From Saturnia japonica (lineage: Eukaryota > Arthropoda > Insecta > Lepidoptera > Saturniidae), in assembly GCA_033032175.1 (NCBI GenBank), contig CM065311.1:3899190-3963189 (forward strand): a DNA stretch of 64,000 nt. The letters run 5' to 3'. Positions within the stretch are counted from its first letter, which is position 1, and the number at the start of each line of letters is the position of its first letter. The position numbers and the translations under genes were made by a program. Below, in pieces: positions 1-13,199 of this stretch. The notes below the pieces were generated by a model that saw only the letters and a program-made list of their open reading frames with translations, made no database searches and was not told the DNA's origin.

Positions 1-225
1 TTCAAACAAAATATTATCTCTCGAGACTATCTATTTCTAGTTAAGTATCTTTTTATGTTAAATATAATTATTCGAAGACGGTGGCGGCATCTTGTAGCAC
101 TAATTTTTGAATAAATTAGTAGATGTGCATTGGATGAACTGGTCTGATATTGACGAAACTTTCAGTTTGAAATAACTGTATGCAAACATAAATATCTCGT
201 TTCAATTTATTATCATCAAAAGAAG

Positions 226-446
226 CAATGATGGCACAGTGGTAGCATTTACGGACACCGCTTCGATCGATGTGGGTTCGAATATCTACAACTGATCCTG
301 TGCTTTAGGTGAAAGAAAACATCGTGATGTAACCTTAATATGGTGCTAGCACTGCCAGCTGCCACCCTCAACTTAAAAAAAACGGTCGCTAAGCACGTAT
401 GGATGTTTTCTGGAATCTGAAAGCACATCGTCACTTAAGCTATAAG
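226..446 (+). repeat. tRNA-derived SINE, family A, copy 1
   Basis: The head has pol III boxes: A-box-like TGGCACAGTGGTAGC (232-246) and B-box-like GGTTCGAATA (274-283). The body (CCACCCTCAACTT, CATCGTCACTTAAG) is shared with copies at 1541, 55157 and, inverted, 15823. Confidence 0.65.
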
Positions 447-1540
447 AACAAAAAACTTAGATCTTCGATATATTTACGATCTACTATACGTCTTTCTAGA
501 ATATTACCGATGGAATAAATTGTACACAATTTTTTTTTCCAACTGAGTATACCGTCTGCCTTAAGGGTCTTGGAGCCATTAGAGGCTTTGACAGCTTCAT
601 CAAGCTTGGGGTCGAGCGCGGAAGGCACTCAGCCGTGAAAGCGAGGCAGCAAGCTCAAGGGTGCCAAAGTGTGGCCGCGAACCTCGGCTTGGGCTGTTGC
701 TGAACATGCAAATAAGTCGCGATCAGACTAATAAATTGTATACTATTCTTGCAACTATTTACTGAATCTTACCGTTTCAGCCTAGTTATCAACAAGATCC
801 GTTCGAGATGACAAATCAATTGACGTGGATCCGTGAAAATTACCGACGCGGCGCGGCTAGTCGTCGGATCATAGCAGTATATATATCCATACATAGGCAC
901 ATACATATAATGAGAAATAGACTGAATGCGTTAAGGACTCAAAACTATTCCTTAAATATTAACGAAATAGTCACCAAAAGCAACGAAATTTAAATCAAAT
1001 TTTAGTTGGATAAATTCAATATATACTTCGTAGCATGGAACAGCTGTCTGCGTAACAGTAAAGTAGCTGCAAAATGAATTCCACTTATTTCTCAGATTTC
1101 TGTATTATGACTTTACAACTTATGTAAACTAGCTATCGTCCGCGAGTTCCTTCTTGTTAACCTTATATATAAAAATCTTGTATCACAGTTTGTTGTTGCA
1201 CTCCTCCGAAAAGGCTAACCTATTTTTATAATTTTTTTATGCATATTTGGTAGGTATGAGAATAGGTAGTAAAGTATATTTCATATCGCAAGGTGATTAG
1301 GGTGTTTCTATCCATGTTTTTTTGTATATTTTCCAATCCCAAATTTTCACCCTTCTTCCTCCACCTTCTCATTTTTTAATCACGATTTTAGTATTTTTGT
1401 ATAACCAAAAAAAAATTTTTGTCTTCAGCGCGTTAACGAAGAGATCCGAGTATCCCCCAAAAAATTGTATTTAAATATATAAGCGAGCGAAATAAAATTT
1501 AATAAATTTATATAAAATTTTATAATTACCTCTTTATACA
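447..1540. other. no gene seen
   Basis: Only short chance frames. The segment at 590-730 is somewhat GC-rich; 1150-1480 contains a common TTGCACTCCTCCGAAAAGGC-type repeat. Confidence 0.5.
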
Positions 1541-1839
1541 ATGAAATGGTGGCTCAATGTTTGCGTGAGTCGTCGATGAGTCGACGTGAGTTCGAATCCT
1601 TGCATGGAGCTTATAGCTTTCGGTAAAAGAAACATGGTGTTCGGACATTTTCTAATGTCCGCCTGACTAGCTACCACCCTCAAGTAGAAAATCTGTCCTC
1701 AAGCACCTATAGATGTGTTCCGGCAGCTGCACATGAGAGCCAGTTCCACTAGGCTTAGCGTGTTACCATCCTGCCATGTGTCACGTCGTTACTTAACATC
1801 GTAAATATTCTAACCAAAGGTTAAACCTATAAAAAGAAA
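1541..1839 (+). repeat. tRNA-derived SINE, family A, copy 2
   Basis: B box GTTCGAATCC near 1590. The body CTAGCTACCACCCTCAAGT, GTGTTCCGGCAGCTGCAC and CGTCGTTACTTAACATC matches the copy at 55157. It ends in an A-rich tail (AAACCTATAAAAAGAAAAAA). Confidence 0.7.
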
Positions 1840-1919
1840 AAATACTACTATTATAAAATAGTAGTACAAATTATGTAGTGAGTTAAGATTAAATTAATTA
1901 CATATCAGTGTTGGCAAAT

Positions 1920-2223
1920 TGTTAACGCCAGCTTGAATTCGTGGTAAATGTTCCGAGGTGAGTGTTCTAGGCGAAATGGCGCGGGCGCACTAGATTTGAT
2001 TTGACACGAGATAAATCCCGTCTCGCTATGTATTTCATTTTCATTGAAGCGCGCGATATCGTACAAATCTCGGCCTTATTCTGTCTACCAACGCAAACGG
2101 CCCACGACCACGGCCACGGCGGACCACCCAAGACGATCCACTGCCACTTCTAAACATAGAGATCAAGCTACATCTACACAAAATGATACAAGAATAACGA
2201 AATCCGAGCGCTGTCAGGTAATA
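1920..2223 (+). other. GC-rich island, possible exon ending at a splice donor
   Basis: The island stands out from flanks of much lower GC. From about 2044 a frame without stops reads into GCTGTCAG|GTAATA, a plausible donor at 2217-2218. The peptide is Thr/Arg/Ser-rich and not recognisable. It also holds the Ci/Gli site at 2122. It may be an exon of an unknown transcript or simply a regulatory block. Confidence 0.25.
2122..2130 (+). promoter_or_regulatory. exact Ci/Gli site
   Basis: GACCACCCA, the consensus nonamer for Cubitus interruptus/Gli, inside a GC-rich island about 49 kb upstream of the ptc start. Hedgehog signalling activates ptc through such sites in flies and vertebrates; use at this distance is inference. 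Confidence 0.5.
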
Positions 2224-5200
2224 TTTTTTTAAAGTACATTTTATTTTAATTTACACAGGTTAGTGTTTGTTTTCATTGTGATGTTTATTTATTTAATATT
2301 ATAACAAAAATTCTGTTACACCTCAAAAACCTTTAGTATAATATATATAGTAAAACTTTTAAGGAATATTTTCATATAATGTATGTGTTATATTTACGTA
2401 TTGACTTCAAAAACTGGCCATACTTTTATTACATATATGTACACTTATGTATGTGTAGATGATACAAAAGTGTCAGTAGGTATTATTTGTCATGTTTCAA
2501 GTTATAGGTTGTTTAAATAATTAATAAGTGTAATGAAAATTATACCACTGCACTTACTTACAAATAAATACATTTAAGGTGTCTTTCAATAACTTTGTAA
2601 TAAAGGCTTTTTCATAAGCTCATAGAATCACGTAACCAACATCCAAACACAAGTTTATACTATTTTTGTCTGTCTGTCTGTTTATTCGAACTCATCTCCG
2701 AAATAGTCGAAACGGCTTTAACAAGACTTTCAATGGCAGGTAGAGAACTTTTCAAATAATAATCTAGACAATATATTATTACGATTTTGCATGAGAGCTA
2801 AGCAGTTATGATAAAATTACAATACAAAAAGCAAAGAACAGCCCTCTTTTAGTTTAAAAATAAGACTCGTAGTTTCTCGTGGAACATCATAATCATGCGA
2901 ACAGTCACAGGCACTAGCTAGTTATAATTTTATAATAAGATACAATAAAAAAGTTATAAAATGTTGAAAGTCGATTAATTTCATTTAGTTTGTATTTGAT
3001 ATATTGGTATATTGCATTTTTTATTTCAAAAAACAAAAACCCTTTTTGTATTGAAGTAGTGATTATAGACTTCGATAATCACATCATAATCCCGACAGTG
3101 GTAGAGGTTAATAATAAATAACATGTCGTAAATAAGACTTCCATAAATCGTAAGACACTTTATTCTTATGAGGTCGTAAGAACTTAATTTAGTCGAATAA
3201 TAAAATGAGGTATGTCCGAGTCACCAACTCGTGGTACGTATCATATATGGATTTTTTTTTAAAGTTCGGATGTTAATAAACGCTTGTTTTTATTTTCCGC
3301 GGTGTTGTAAAACGACCCTCATATTTCACGATGTCTGGTCGAAGAGAATTGGTTATCGTGGTCGAATGTTATACGGTCAAACCACCGGAATGTTTGACAG
3401 AGAACATCGCCAAAACAACAAAGCATTCCTATATTCAGCAATTTATTGAATCTCGTAAATGTACTTCAAATTTCCAAATGATCGTATATAATATAATGGC
3501 AGATACTAAACAAAATATTTCTTTATCAGTAAATTCTTTTTGAAATTTAGCAATTGTGTTTGGAATTTTAAAGTGACTGTTAGTTTATTGCCAGTAGATC
3601 TGTAAATCTTAGGCTAAATTAATGATTGTCTCTATAGAACTTGTAAAATTTTAATCCAAAATAAATATCAGCCATAACTTGTTGACAATTTGAGATAAAC
3701 TGACTTGGTCATTAATAAGGTAATGTGTAAATTATACTTCAACGGATTTATCTGTAATATATTACGTACTATGTTTTTGTTAATATAAGAGTAAATACAT
3801 AGTGGATATATTTACATTTAAAATTAATGATTAAAAATTATTAAGATATTTAAAATTAAATTACTTAATTAATTAAAGTTATTTAAAATATTTTCATGTG
3901 AGAGGTAAAAAAATCGTATTTTTTGGGTCACTCTAATCTTTGTACATTTTTTATAATGTTAGGTAAGTAATTTACTTATAACTACAGTAAAGTAAGGAAT
4001 AGTTCTTTTAGTTATTCCAAAATGAAGTTTATAAAACAGCTTTAATGTATAACGATAATAAGATGTGGTTACTTTAACTCAAATACAAGGATTAGAACCG
4101 CAGGTTCCAATAGAAATCAGTTTATTTAAACCAAGGTACAATAAACAGTTTTTTAATAATTAAGTATTACCTGCTCACTTGAAATATAATAATTTTATGA
4201 ATTTATAAAATGCTTACAAATTGTAAATATTTATTACTTGGTTACTCTAAAGATTTAGTAAAAAATGATTGAATTATATTATTTGTTCCACGCAAACGTG
4301 CTCAGTGTTCTTTATGCCCTCATACATAACGTAAACATATTCAACGTCGTGTCCGCTCATTGAGGAACAACGGGTTTAACACTAATGCTCTTATTTGACT
4401 ATATCACATTGTATAAATACGTTCGCGCAATCATCGTGGGTGGCATCCAGCTCTTGTTCTCATACAAAAACAAGGAAAAAATATTAATCCCCAAAGGAAA
4501 TTAGCCCCTCTAAAACATGGTTCGGACATGTGTTACTTTTTTCGCTTTAAACATGCCCAAGGGAAGATTTATGGTTCGTTTCTTTTCCGATACATACTTG
4601 TGGTCAAGTAAACTCTATATTGGAAGACTAGTTCATTAGAATAATATTTTGGAGTTGGAATGTAAATATCTTCTTTTTATTTAATGGCATCTGTATACAT
4701 CTACAGTTTGCAAACGTCACTAAACACAATATTTTTCTATTATTTGTTAAGGCGGTTCCCTTGTTAAAACTCACCAGGGAGTTTCTGGAGCAACTTAAAA
4801 TACATGTTACTAGTTATCATTTATAATCCACTTTTTATGTGCAGAATAAACAAACTACATCACATAAAATGCCGCCAAAATTAAATAAAATAGGGCCAAA
4901 TAACATAAATTAAGTTTATAAGTTAAAATAAAAAATTTTACATGACAGATCAAGATCAAAAAACTGCCGGAATCTCAGACCCAAAGAATACTCTTGGTCT
5001 ATGTCCCGAATTTAAATATCGCATGTTGAAAACGCTTAAACATATAAAATAGAACGTATTTTTTTAAATTTCTGTTTGTTTGAACAAAATCCTTCTTAGA
5101 TTATTTGCTTGAGGATTGTGTAGTATTTCATGTGGAATGATAAGGATTGTGTGCGACGGCGACGGGGCGTTTGGTGCAGGTAGAACGTAGTACAGGTAGC

Positions 5201-6849
5201 GCAAACAGCTACTGTGCGTAGTCCTGTCCCGAGTACACAGCTTAGTCCTACGTAAACGTAGGTTGACTATGATTTAGGATGTATATAATTTATATAGTTT
5301 TATGCTATCCATAAACATTTCCTTAAATGTTGACTACATTTTTATCGTTAACCTTGAGCGGGATAATAAAAATATTACAATCCACAAACAGCGATGGCCA
5401 CCGAAAGGTTTAAAATATATCGAGAGTAGCCGTAACGTTGGTGTAGCCCGTAAATACTCCATCGGAATTTTGACGGACTTCGGTCACCTTGACACAACAA
5501 ACCACAACAGTGGGCTTATCATACTGTCTCGGTATTGTAAGTTCCCCTTGTAAACATACGTAAATTATTTTTGTGTTTATTTCTAATAGTAGTTAACAAT
5601 GTAGCTTTAATCTTTTGAAAATTTCTAACTTGGAAAAACAGAACTAGTTTTTTGCATTTATTTAAATTTTTTAAATAATTAAGCATCTTTCTATCACATT
5701 TTGTTTTAATATCATCACATAGATATTGCACATTCACATAGATATTGTGATGTAACCGAGGACCACAATAATATACTGGACTATATCGGGAACAGAAAAC
5801 TTTTGCTAGATTATGTAGGTGGTTACGTGGTAAGGGATTTCCTAATGCAATCGTAATTTTAATATGAACATATTTCATGGTTATCTCAGCGCATGACAAT
5901 GCGAAACGCAAGATATCGTCGTGTAATTCGACCGACAAGAAATTATCGTTGTTGTTTATCCGATGGCACTCGAAATAACAAGGGCCCGCTAAATGTCTAC
6001 GCAAACACACCACTGTGTCCATAGACGCCTTGGACCAATATTTTTTTCAGCCACCGTATTGATACAGGAGTCGGACTACTCACAACCGGTAATGACAACA
6101 TACCGGTCTACTCCGATAAATATTATATGAGAAAGAATGCAATGTTTTCATTGAGTACCGGTTTTTATAGTGAATTATTGTAATCTAATATTATATTGAA
6201 TTTTATAGATTAATTCTTTCAGTTTATAAGAATAATTAATTTAAATAATAAAAGACTGAATGAAAAATGTATGGGTATAAAATAGTAGGTACATTTATTT
6301 AATAAAAACTATGATTTTGCCAAGCTACTTATATACTTATATTAAAAATATATATCCACAAAAATTCTTAAATAAATATATTATTTTGTGGATATTTTTA
6401 TTGCTAAGTAAGTATAGTATTCTGCATTCTTTTAGAAAATATTTTTGTCGTACTTAATAAAAAAAAATGGTATTATCTTATTTATTATTATTATATCATT
6501 ATACCATGTTTTTGAACATTGAACACAATCACTCTGAGTTACTTCTGGTAAGTAAATTTTTTATAAAGAGATTATCTTTTTTAGTTACAAGATAAATTAA
6601 ACGAAACAGCGTTTAGTGCATGTGACTGTAAAAATACAACTATTGGTTCAGGTAGTCGTTATTTTTTTTTTTTATTAATTCTTCTCAATTCATTGTGGTC
6701 ATGGTACAATTTTTATTATACCGAGTCCTGAGAGAATAATTTTGTTCCGAAACAGAAACAGAGTTACCGAAGCGGATGAAATGTAAATAATCGCGATTAT
6801 GGTTCCTCTATTCGATGCGACGGTTACTGTAATACCAACTCAGGAAGCA
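2224..6849. other. no gene seen
   Basis: AT-rich with short chance frames. At 2668-2720 a GTCTGTCTGTCTG run opens a repeat remnant. CCTACGT-AA-ACGTAGG (5247-5262) is a small perfect palindrome. The 167-codon minus frame at 5519-6022 resembles nothing I know (see rejected list). Confidence 0.5.
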
Positions 6850-6910
6850 CGGTTATCGTCGAACCACGCCACCGCCTCGCCGCCGCGCCGCGCCGCGCCG
6901 CCGTGACTGA
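6850..6910. repeat. GC-rich island with (CGCCG)n array
   Basis: CGCCGCGCCGCGCCGC at 6881-6896 is the same 16-mer that occurs at 60373 and, inverted, at 14144 and 60287. It is a short pentanucleotide (GCGGC)n array. Confidence 0.6.
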
Positions 6911-9365
6911 CTGTGGTCTCTAGTGAGTTTCCACGGATGTAACTTTTTTTTTTGAATATTTAGATAATTTTATAACAAGGGCGCTCAAACAGACAATCAT
7001 CAAAGATTATTCCAAATGAAGTGTTGTAGATAATTTGAAACAAGCACGAATCATGTACAAAAATAAATAAAATGTGCTGAACGTACTTACGGACTGTCTG
7101 AACGGAGCATTCCATTGGGCTTATCAAATTTAAAGAAAAAAATATATCCCGCCAATTTTAATTAGTTCCTTTTCGTTATCGTGGTTGTCATTGGAAATAT
7201 AAATACTATACTACTATTTATTTTCTCGTAGTCCATAGAAAAAACTAATAAGCAGAATAGGTTCATAATTCTTGAAAAATATAACCCATCTCGGTCCTTG
7301 TATCCATTGCTCCGCTAAGGTTTCTCCTCTGGAATCCTTCGCTGGTTATATCTCGGGATCCATCTTAGTCCTTCGAATTAAATTCACTTTTTGTATAGTC
7401 TACTATTATACCTACTTGATTTGTGATTAAATAAAACCCGAAAACAACCAGATTATTTTAGATGGATGAAAAATGGACTCTTTATTAATCATTTACTTCT
7501 ATATTCTAATAAAAAGACCATTACACAGAATGAATAAAACTGCAACTAATTTATTTGGTATTTTTGTAAAAAGTGTAACTCAATTATATACACAATATAA
7601 TCATATTAACGTATCGAAAACGACAACGGAAACAGATTCACGAGATAAAACATAGATTGAAAAGTGAATTATCGATGTTGCGCTCGAGGCAAAGTTTGTT
7701 CAGCCGAATACAAACTTAACTAAACAAGAACAAAATAATAGACATAATTGATCTGGAGACCGACAACATCCTGCCCTTTCTTAACGTTCAGTTTTTCTCA
7801 GATTCGAGTCCGAAGCGCGAGAACTGATTGATTAAAATATTTAACTTCGTTATTGCATTGTCATTGTTTGGTTTGATTTCAGATAGGGGATAAAAAAATC
7901 TAAAACGCCAGTATCTGTTGTCAAAATACTTTAGAAGCACAAAGTTATATTAAAATACTTTATATTAATATACAGGAATTACGAATAGGGGCAGTGAGGG
8001 GAACTATGAAACTATAAGGGATGGACAAATATGTTGTAAATAATTATGACATCGATTTTAAAGACAAGAATAATGCTTCCATAGGTTTAAAAAAATACTT
8101 ATACATAAGTTGGGAAACTACATAACATACAAAAATGTTACCTACCCAAAAGAGTTCATTCCTATTGTATCCAAGAAAATTGTTGTAATTGTAAACATTT
8201 CAAAATAAAATAATTAAATTCAGCATTTTCTTTTAATTTTAGACATAGGATTTCCTCACAACCTGCACTATTAATTATCATAATAAAATGGCAAAATTGC
8301 TATATTCTGTAAATGTTAATAAATGGCTGTATTCTGAGAGTGTATGCCAGCCATAACTAAACTTTTTTTTGTTAATATTCATTTGATTTGTAATAACTTT
8401 GTTAGTTCAAAGTTAGCATTGCTCATTAGTTCATTTCTTATAATGTATGCTAATAAAAAAATTACGGAATTAATATTAGGTAATTAAATAAAATAGTAAG
8501 AACACTTCAAACGGATTACATTAAATATCAAATTATCGATTGCAATACAAAAAGCAGCTTAACTAGATAGCGTAATTGCTAGTAATTATACACACGCATA
8601 GTACCTACTTAAAAATTGAAAAAAAAAACGAGAACAATTTTAAACAAATGAAAAAAAAAATTTCGTTGAAATCTCTATCAAGTTCGGTTGGCCCAAGATT
8701 ATTTACAACCTATTGTATTCCTATAGTCCATCTCCGGTGTTCTACTAATTGAGTCATCCTACACCAAAGATGGCATTGTTTGCAAAACTTAACCATAACT
8801 TCTCGTCGGAGTGCGCTGTGTGGGTGGTCTTAAACCTACACATTGTATGAACTAGACGCATTTTGTAGGACTCTTTTGTTAGGTATATGAATACTTATTT
8901 ATTTCTTAGCACACTTTTAAGTACATATATTTTACGAATATATCACTGTCATAGATTAATTATTTCTTGATTTTTCCTGTACTTGCAAGCAAAAATCATT
9001 AATAATAAATAATCTGTATGTAAAGCACGTATTGTCGGAATGTCTTGTGGTCGGAAAGGGGGAACTAGGGCGCGTCAACTTAATAAACTTCCTTCCCGTA
9101 TGTTGATCCTATAATTTAGGACAAATTGAATATAATTTTTGATAATAATAATCAGTAGGTACCTATTATTAAGAATGCGGTGCTTATTTTACATACGCTT
9201 TGCACTAATTTCTCATCTTTCCCCATAGGAATATGGGTAAATGCTAAGTTTACCTTAATTTTGTATAAAAGTACCTACTCGTACAATTAAACAAAAAAAT
9301 AATAATATCAATTGGTAACTTACAGAGAACCTTGAGGAAGGGGGGGGCTTCAAATAGAAGTAGCG
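6911..9365. other. no gene seen
   Basis: AT-rich and mostly featureless apart from the Ci/Gli site at 8821. Confidence 0.5.
8821..8829 (-). promoter_or_regulatory. exact Ci/Gli site
   Basis: TGGGTGGTC on the plus strand, i.e. GACCACCCA on the minus strand. It is in apparently unique sequence and about 1.06 kb from the next site at 9879. Confidence 0.5.
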
Positions 9366-9590
9366 CACAGAAATTCCTCTCTACTTGGGGCAGTCCGAAT
9401 GACTACTACAGCTACAGAAGGTCGCAGTCAAATAACCTTGTGTTGTGTTCCTGCGGTGAATAGGTTTTCTACTTTCCAGAGCTCCTTGGAAATATCTATA
9501 GGTTTACAAGCGCCCCTAAGCTACGATAGTCGTTTATAATCAGACGGGCCATATATTTATTTCTCACATTAGTTGTATAAAAAAATTAGT
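9366..9590 (+). repeat. SINE-like repeat, family B, copy 1
   Basis: Shares GGTCGCAGTCAAATAACCTT, GTGTTGTGTTCCTGC and a 3' end ACATTAGTTGTATAAAAAAA with the four other copies in the window. Confidence 0.65.
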
Positions 9591-9878
9591 AAATTATTTA
9601 CAACAACAATAACTTATTAACTTAGTCTACTTTAAAAACGAACAAACAAGACCATCGAAAGTGCTGAATATCCAGAAAATAAGTAAAAACTAATCGGACA
9701 CAAAAATAAAATAAGAACTTGAATCACGATTTTAGAGGTATGTGAAGAAATTACGTGTATGGAGTAAGGCGGCGCGATGCGGTGTGAACTGTGAAGAGGG
9801 GAGAATATACGAGGGGTGATCTCAGTGTAGCAGAAGGGCGTACAAATTGATTAGGCCGCGGTGACGAACTGACAGCCA

Positions 9879-9887
9879 GACCACCCA
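9879..9887 (+). promoter_or_regulatory. exact Ci/Gli site
   Basis: GACCACCCA in a GC-richer segment (about 9740-9890) of otherwise AT-rich DNA. It pairs with the site at 8821. Confidence 0.5.
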
Positions 9888-10154
9888 TGACGAAAATAAA
9901 ATTAAAGCTCCATGCAACTGTTAGCTATTGTATTTTTCATATATCATTAAAAGTAATAGCTGTTGTTAAGATATAGATAATATCAATACAAAATATATTT
10001 TTTTTTTTTATAAATAATTTTAACATCATTTTTTATTTATTCTTGAAATACCTAATATTTCCCGTTGTTTTTACGTATGCATGTAAATTACACCACTTAT
10101 ACAAACATTATAACAGCTTACACCAGCCTTACCAGACACATGAATGGTTTCTGA

Positions 10155-10605
10155 GGTGCTTTTTTCTGTAGTTATTTGTTCGATAGCATTATTGGTTCAA
10201 TAACTCATCAAATTGCGTTTCTGAAGACAGTGTCATACGATAAACTTCAGTAAAAACTTGATCCAACTTAACTAACCAAAACGGAGCGTTTATCTATTCA
10301 ATATATTGTTTGAAGTCGATCTCACAAAAACACCTCCGACCGACAGTTCAATAAAAAATATCGAAGTTTTTATTTTTGTAAAATTAAAATAAGGTTTTAG
10401 TTAAATTTCTTTGGTACACATATTAGTTTTAAATATCTGGGCAACCGAGCTGTGCTCGCTGTCTTATAAACAAGACAAAAAAGAAACACACCTATCTTGG
10501 TAAACTTGGAATGTAAAACATTATCTAAATGCAAAGTTTCATCGAAATTGTTGAAGCTGTTTCTGAGAAACCAATTACATTTAAATATACAAGAATTGCT
10601 CACTT
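10155..10605 (+). repeat. dispersed repeat G, copy 1
   Basis: AATTGCGTTTCTGAAGACAG, CTTAACTAACCAAAACGGAG and CTTTGGTACACATATTAG are shared with 45415-45725. The 3' part (AACCGAGCTGTGCTCGCTG ... ATATACAAGAATTGCTC) resembles a widespread lepidopteran MITE end. The short minus-strand frame here is not a gene. Confidence 0.6.
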
Positions 10606-11101
10606 AATATAATAAGATATAGTTTACTTCTATTTTAAGTAAACAATTACATTATAAACCCTTTTGCCAAAATTTTAATTTTTTTTCTCTACTTTAATGA
10701 ATATTACTAGAAAAAGGTTTTATTAATTTGACGATATACATACTGGCATGTTATTTGAATCATCCTGGCATGATTCATTACGTTCCAAATTAAAATTTTA
10801 AAATTAACAAAAGAAAATGATTATTGTAAAATTGTTTTACTATACTATTTCCATTTCTTTATTTTCTCGATGACAGTTCTAATTTCATAGTTGTAGTGTT
10901 GTAACCAAATAAGTAATGATATCGATCGCATATATTTACGACAGTGACGATTCATCAGATTTTGATTAAAATAAATAAATAAAGATTACCTGTCGTTAGA
11001 ATTATTTCGTTTCATTGTCGAGTACCTACCTATACCTACTTATTTTACAACATCTTCGAAAATTTTGAAGAAGTTGGCTTTATCAATCAAGAATTAATAC
11101 G

Positions 11102-11159
11102 TGTAACATCTTGTAATGAAATATAATATTTGTAACATCTTGTAATGAAATATAATATT
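11102..11159 (+). repeat. perfect 29-bp tandem duplication
   Basis: Two identical 29-bp units abut at 11130/11131, each beginning TGTAACATCTTGTAATGAAA. They lie 0.4 kb before the Tc1 relic. Confidence 0.9.
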
Positions 11160-11496
11160 AGTTAATAAATTTGTACAAATGTATCCGGCAGTAGTTTAGT
11201 TTCTTACATTTTGTAAAAAAATATCGGGTCTGTTATCCTGTTACGTTTATCGATATAGCTCCATCCCTATCAGTTTCTCCGACTCTTGTATAACCTTGTA
11301 CGTGTGTAAACGTCATATTTTTATAAAATAATGCATACATAATGTAAAAAAGACGCTCGTTAAAGTTTTCACGGGAGCTGTCATCGAGAAAATAAAGAAA
11401 TGGAAATGGTATAATGGCGTGAATTGCTGAAACTGCTTTTTGCTGATTACTGAAATTTTAAAACTTTTTTGGATATTTTCTACAAATTTGCTCAAA

Positions 11497-12455
11497 ATTG
11501 TGCTTCATGAACTCTGGAGAACTGGAACAAAGTATTGTTTTCGGATGAAGCTAGAATCTCTTTGCGTGGAGATGACCGATACTGGCAAGTGCTGCTAATA
11601 CCACGGAAACGCTTTGCGGAAGTATGTTTCTTAGAAATCACTCCATATGGCGGAGGCTCAGTTATGTTTTGGGCAGCAATTAATTTGAAGGAACGTACGG
11701 AATTAGTTTTTCATAGAAAATGGAACATTATATGCACACCGGTACATAACGCAAATCGTAATTCCACATGCACAGCCCGTATTGACTGCTGTTTAAGGAG
11801 ATTCCATTTTTATAGAAGACAATGCTCATCCTCACCCTTCTAGCGACGTGGAAGCATACATGTACGAAGTTGAGATCCGTAGTTTAAATTGGCCAGTTTG
11901 AAGTCCTGACCTCAATCCAACTGACTATGTCTGGGATTTTCTAAAGAGATGGGTAAGATCAGGAGTTAGTAACTTGGTTGAGTGTTTTCTCCCCTCCCCA
12001 CTCTTCAGAATATCTCGCTAGCAATGTGTGACAGCCTCAATATCCTAGGATATTCGCAGCAACCTTAACTCGAGAGATATTACACCGGGAGTGACATTTC
12101 TGTTACATCTCGGAGACTCGGAATCCTGAGCAGAGTGCAACGGTTTTTCACGTCCGGTCCTTAAATCATATACCTCCTCGATGCTCTAAACAAGTTGCAG
12201 AGACAGGTTGTTCGCATTATTAATGATGTAGACGTTACCAAATACATCGAGCCGCTTCAGCTCTCTCGGTGGTCGCCGTTGTGTTTGGATTGAGCTGTGC
12301 TTACCATCAGCGGCAGTACCGTCAATATGCCGAGTTGTTATAAAAAAAAACACCAGGGAGCTAAAAAGTGTCATTGCAGAACAGTGGGAACGTATTCCTC
12401 AAAATATTATTAAAAATATCTTAGAAATATGCCCAGAAGGACTCAAGCCTTGATT
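11497..12455 (+). pseudogene. Tc1-like transposase relic, split by a LINE fragment
   Basis: The frame beginning at about 11535 reads FSDEARISL (first catalytic Asp region) and YGGGSVMFWAAI, both typical of Tc1. A frameshift then leads to FIEDNAHPHPSS (second Asp) and, past a stop, SPDLNPTDYVWDFLKRWV (third acidic position). The C-terminal piece RELKSVIAEQWERIPQNIIK resumes at about 12352. Between 11975 and 12350 lies unrelated LINE sequence. There are at least two frameshifts and one stop, so it is dead. No terminal repeats were identified. Confidence 0.75.
11975..12350 (+). mobile_element. Jockey-like LINE 3' fragment nested in the Tc1 relic
   Basis: From 12178 a frame reads LDALNKLQRQVVRIINDVDV then TKYIEPLQLSRW, the tail of jockey/R1-group reverse transcriptases. 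A stop follows the Cys-Leu-Asp region. The fragment ends in an A-rich run (ATAAAAAAAAACA, about 12339-12350), as expected for target-primed insertion. The left junction is only approximate. Confidence 0.6.
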
Positions 12456-12699
12456 TTGGCAAGAGATCGCATTCGTTATTAGGGTTCACATTTGTAACTT
12501 TATTTAATTTAAAAATAATCTTTTTGTCTTTATTGTTTGAACTTTTACATCGGTTTTATGGAATTCATCGAAAATTAATAAAAAATTGCCAGAATTCACT
12601 TCACGCATATTAATTTAAAAGATTATAAGTATACAGACTACGTCAAAGAATTAAATTCAATTTAATTAACTGAAATCGACCTTAGAACGTAAATTTCCT

Positions 12700-12870
12700 T
12701 AGGTGCCCGTTTTTTTGCAATTTACGTATTGGATAGATAGTTGTCGAACAGTCACAAATGTATTCAGAAATACATGATGAGGTAAACTTGGTTTAAGCTA
12801 CAGTTATCTTTATGGAATCAATAGATAATGAGCAGTTAATTAGGAACCTCAGAAACCAGGCACTAACCTG
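12700..12870 (+). repeat. dispersed repeat H, copy 1
   Basis: TAGTTGTCGAACAGTCACAA, AAGCTACAGTTATCTTTATG and GAGCAGTTAATTAGGAAC are shared in the same order with 46170-46410. Confidence 0.65.
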
Positions 12871-12954
12871 CACAATGATATAGCTAGTAGATTAAAAAAC
12901 AAATAAAATTATTTCAGTTTATAATAAATAAATTAATCCATATAACCGGCTAAA

Positions 12955-13190
12955 GGTAGACCATTATTAAGTAAGTCTAATATATCTTAAATGCGAAAAT
13001 ATATATGTCTGAATGTCTGTTCTTAAATCATGCTTAAAAGGCTGGACGGATTTGGGATTCTAATAAAATTTAGCATAAAAATCGATTATACCTTGGAGTT
13101 AGACAGATTCAACATTTATAAATTTTTTGTTTAGCAAAACGAATGGGCAATGCTAGAACCAAAATGTTTTTTAAATAAATAAAAATGGAT
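12955..13190 (+). repeat. interspersed repeat fragment
   Basis: ATATATGTCTGAATGTCTGT, then GGCTGGACGGATTTGGGATT, resembles the 5' part of the GTCTGTCTG...CGGATTT-type repeats. Confidence 0.4.
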
Positions 13191-13199
13191 AACACATAA

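Noticed and set aside
5519..6022. 167-codon minus-strand frame, the longest outside the transposase and starting with ATG
   Set aside because: It matches no family I know. It contains a short internal duplication (two CACATAGATATTG copies) and has Lys/Asn/Leu composition expected from AT-rich noncoding DNA. A translated database search would be decisive.
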